Part shown: positions 6,024 to 7,280 of the stretch, piece by piece
Layout: every line of letters starts with the position of its first letter
Position numbering within the stretch: position 1 is the first letter of the stretch
Origin: Pseudomonadota bacterium
GTDB taxonomy: Bacteria; Myxococcota_A; Polyangia; Polyangiales; Polyangiaceae
Direction of reading: 5' to 3'
NCBI GenBank assembly: GCA_023411445.1
Contig: JAEYOT010000129.1
Span: 1-7,280, forward strand
Length of the DNA: 7,280 nt
Position numbers and translations under genes: made by a program
Notes under the pieces: model-generated
The model's database searches: none
What the model was told of the DNA's origin: nothing
What the model saw: only the letters and a program-made list of their open reading frames with translations

Positions 6024-6260
6024 ATGCAGGTCAAAGGTATGGTTCAGGTCGCGGGCGTCACGTACCGCATCGTTCGCATCGAGCGAGGGATGTACGACGT
6101 TGTCCGGATCCTGGATGACCAGCGCGTCGGGCAGTTTCGAACTATCCCGCGCGTCGAAGTCACTGCTGCCACTGCTCCTGCCGAGACGATGGCCGAGATC
6201 GCCAAGGCAGCAGTCAAGTGGGGCAAGACGAGCTGGGTGGGTCGTCTCAGCTTCGCGTGA
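6024..6260 (+). CDS. Small protein of unknown function, 78 aa, coupled to a glycosyltransferase gene
   Basis: The ATG at 6024 follows AGGAGAG at 6008-6014, a good ribosome-binding site. Residues 7-47 read as a run of short beta strands (VQVAGVTYRIVRIERGMYDVVRILDD, then RVGQFRTIPRVEVTA). A helix-like segment (AETMAEIAKAAVKW, about 53-66) and a short end, GKTSWVGRLSFA, follow. There is no signal peptide or membrane segment, so it is probably a small cytoplasmic beta-rich domain. I do not recognise the family. Its TGA (6258-6260) overlaps the GTG at 6257 of the downstream glycosyltransferase gene, which indicates translational coupling and suggests the two products work together or need matched amounts. 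That functional link is inferred from the arrangement alone. Confidence 0.8.
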   Translation: MQVKGMVQVAGVTYRIVRIERGMYDVVRILDDQRVGQFRTIPRVEVTAATAPAETMAEIAKAAVKWGKTSWVGRLSFA

Positions 6261-7015
6261 GCACGACGTATCCTCGCGTCCGAGTTGGCGCGCTACCGTT
6301 GGATGTGCTGGACAAGGCGGCTGCCTTGGACGCCATCGAGCGCTTGGTCCGCGATGGCCGTGGCGGTACGGTGTTCACGCCGAACGTCGACCACATTGTC
6401 CAAGCGGAGCATGACGCGGAGTTCCGCGCGGCCTACGAACGGACGGACCTGTCGCTGGTCGACGGCACGCCTGTTCTTTGGGCCGCGCGCCTGCTCGGCA
6501 CCCCGCTGCCGGAGAAGCTCTCCGGCTCGGACATGTTCGAGCCGCTGCTGGAGCGCGCTGCCGGTCGTGGCATGAAGGTCGCGCTGCTCGGCGGCGGACC
6601 CGGCGTCGCAGAGCTGGCAGCGCGGAACCTGCGCGAGCGCATGCCGAAGCTGCAAATCGTGGACACGCTCGCTCCTCGCATCGGCCTCACCGCGACGGAC
6701 GAGGAGCGTGAAGCCGTGGAGCGCCTGGTCCGCGCCAAGGCGGATTTGATCTTCGTCTGCCTGGGCGCACCCAAGCAGGAGCTGTTCAGCGACCGCAATC
6801 GTCGCACGCTGGCTCCCGCCGTCCTCATTGGCTTCGGGGCAGCGGTGGACTTCGCCGCAGGCACGATGCCGCGCGCCCCGCGCTGGATGTCGCAGCTGGG
6901 GCTGGAGTGGGCCTTCCGCTTGGGGCGTGAGCCGCGACGCCTGGCGGCTCGCTACTTGCTGCGCGATCCGGAGTTCTTCAAGATCGTGGCCAAGCAGCGC
7001 TTCGCCGCCGGTTGA
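6257..7015 (+). CDS. WecG/TagA/CpsF family (GT26) glycosyltransferase
   Basis: GT26 enzymes transfer a sugar, often N-acetylmannosamine or N-acetylmannosaminuronate, to a lipid-linked intermediate at the cytoplasmic membrane during surface polysaccharide synthesis. The 252-residue product has the family motifs: TPNVDH (41-46), VDGTPV (68-73), SGSDMFE (89-95), ALLGGGPG (109-116), VCLGAPKQE (167-175) and GFGAAVDFAAGT (192-203). It ends with the usual basic LGLEWAFRLGREPRRLAARYLL, which in TagA helps hold the enzyme at the membrane. By comparison with TagA, as I recall it, T41, D69 and Q174 are the likely active-site residues. I chose GTG 6257 because it overlaps the preceding stop as GTGA and gives a typical family length. 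An in-frame GTG at 6218 would add 13 residues and extend the overlap to 43 nt. The donor and acceptor cannot be read from the sequence. The gene ends four bases before a convergent kinase-like gene, consistent with an exopolysaccharide locus. Confidence 0.93.
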   Translation: MSTTYPRVRVGALPLDVLDKAAALDAIERLVRDGRGGTVFTPNVDHIVQAEHDAEFRAAYERTDLSLVDGTPVLWAARLLGTPLPEKLSGSDMFEPLLERAAGRGMKVALLGGGPGVAELAARNLRERMPKLQIVDTLAPRIGLTATDEEREAVERLVRAKADLIFVCLGAPKQELFSDRNRRTLAPAVLIGFGAAVDFAAGTMPRAPRWMSQLGLEWAFRLGREPRRLAARYLLRDPEFFKIVAKQRFAAG

Positions 7016-7019
7016 GCGT

Positions 7020-7280
7020 TCACAACATGGCCCGCAGCGGGCTGTTGCCGAACTGGATGCTCGGAGCTTGCTCGGGCTGTACCACCACGGCCGCCTGCGC
7101 CAGCGCGTCGAGCCTGCGTAGGTCGCTCGGTCTGTCGAGCGACGGGGCGTGCAGGAGCACCACGTGATGCTGCTCAGCCAGCTCCAGGACGGCGCGCTCG
7201 AACTCTTGCAGGTCCACCAAGCCAGGTGAGCGGAAGCGGCCTTCGGCCAGCACGTGCAGCGTCGGCAAGCAGCGCACGAC
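7020..7280 (-). CDS. C-terminal part of a bacterial tyrosine-kinase/CpsD-Wzc-like ATPase domain (5' end outside window)
   Basis: The minus frame is open to the right edge and ends with TGA at 7020-7022, giving 87 codons in view before the stop. The layout matches the last third of the ATPase domain of exopolysaccharide tyrosine autokinases: a strand and turn (LHVLAEGRFRSPGLVDL), a helix (EFERAVLELAEQ), the Walker B-position strand (HHVVLLHAPSL), then DLRRLDALAQAAVVVQPEQ, where the family usually has an ALADGVLLVV-type strand. Two features are unusual. The Asp normally found in the VIIDTPP-type motif is replaced by His (codon at 7149-7151), and the visible part has no tyrosine, so there is no C-terminal Tyr cluster. 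It may be an inactive or accessory ATPase-like subunit of a polysaccharide export system. The assignment rests on strand pattern and motif position, without the Walker A region. Confidence 0.6.
   Translation of the reverse strand, partial: VVRCLPTLHVLAEGRFRSPGLVDLQEFERAVLELAEQHHVVLLHAPSLDRPSDLRRLDALAQAAVVVQPEQAPSIQFGNSPLRAML

Noticed and set aside
1..7280. CRISPR arrays, tRNA or rRNA genes, insertion sequences, attachment sites
   Set aside because: No regularly spaced repeats, tRNA-like cloverleaf, transposase or integrase coding sequence, or terminal repeats were seen on reading through.

Overview
The window is GC-rich, with G or C at almost every third codon position. It comes from a Gram-negative bacterium: it encodes a signal-peptide-bearing protein that looks like an outer-membrane beta-barrel, and exopolysaccharide-type genes. 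The style (high GC, many short unassigned exported proteins, Arg/Gly-rich protein tails) suggests a myxobacterium or related former deltaproteobacterium. That is an inference from composition and gene content, not a taxonomic identification.

Layout, left to right. (1) 1-1534, plus strand: the last 46 codons of an unidentified gene overlap by 26 nt the start of a 472-residue exported, probably outer-membrane barrel protein. (2) 1581-2130: a promoter-like element lies directly against a GTG start codon, so the mRNA may be leaderless. The gene encodes a short exported PstS-like (phosphate-binding-protein-like) protein. (3) 2153-4891: a strong sigma70-type promoter drives rpsO (ribosomal protein S15), followed by pnp (polynucleotide phosphorylase). 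The 170-nt spacer between them carries a 13-bp perfect hairpin and a possible Shine-Dalgarno-sequestering helix, which together resemble a PNPase autoregulatory leader. (4) 4888-5730, minus strand: larE, a sulfur transferase for the nickel-pincer cofactor, ends tail-to-tail with pnp in a shared CTAA. (5) 5731-6023: a 293-nt intergenic region between the divergent larE and the next plus-strand gene. It holds a 36-nt stem-loop palindrome, a relatively AT-rich stretch and a weak promoter candidate. I see no gene in it. (6) 6024-7015, plus strand: a 78-residue protein of unknown function, joined by a GTGA stop/start overlap to a WecG/TagA/CpsF (GT26) glycosyltransferase. (7) 7020-7280, minus strand: the C-terminal end of a protein resembling the ATPase/tyrosine-kinase domain of exopolysaccharide biosynthesis proteins (Wzc/CpsD type). 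It faces the glycosyltransferase and runs off the window.

The rpsO-pnp block is conserved housekeeping. The right end looks like the edge of a surface-polysaccharide locus, and the left end like an envelope or anion-uptake module. I did not find a convincing new multi-gene system. The points most worth a second look are the pnp leader structures, the three-cysteine form of LarE, the small protein coupled to the GT26 enzyme, the kinase-like C-terminus with a His where the Walker B Asp is expected, and the possibly leaderless PstS-like gene.
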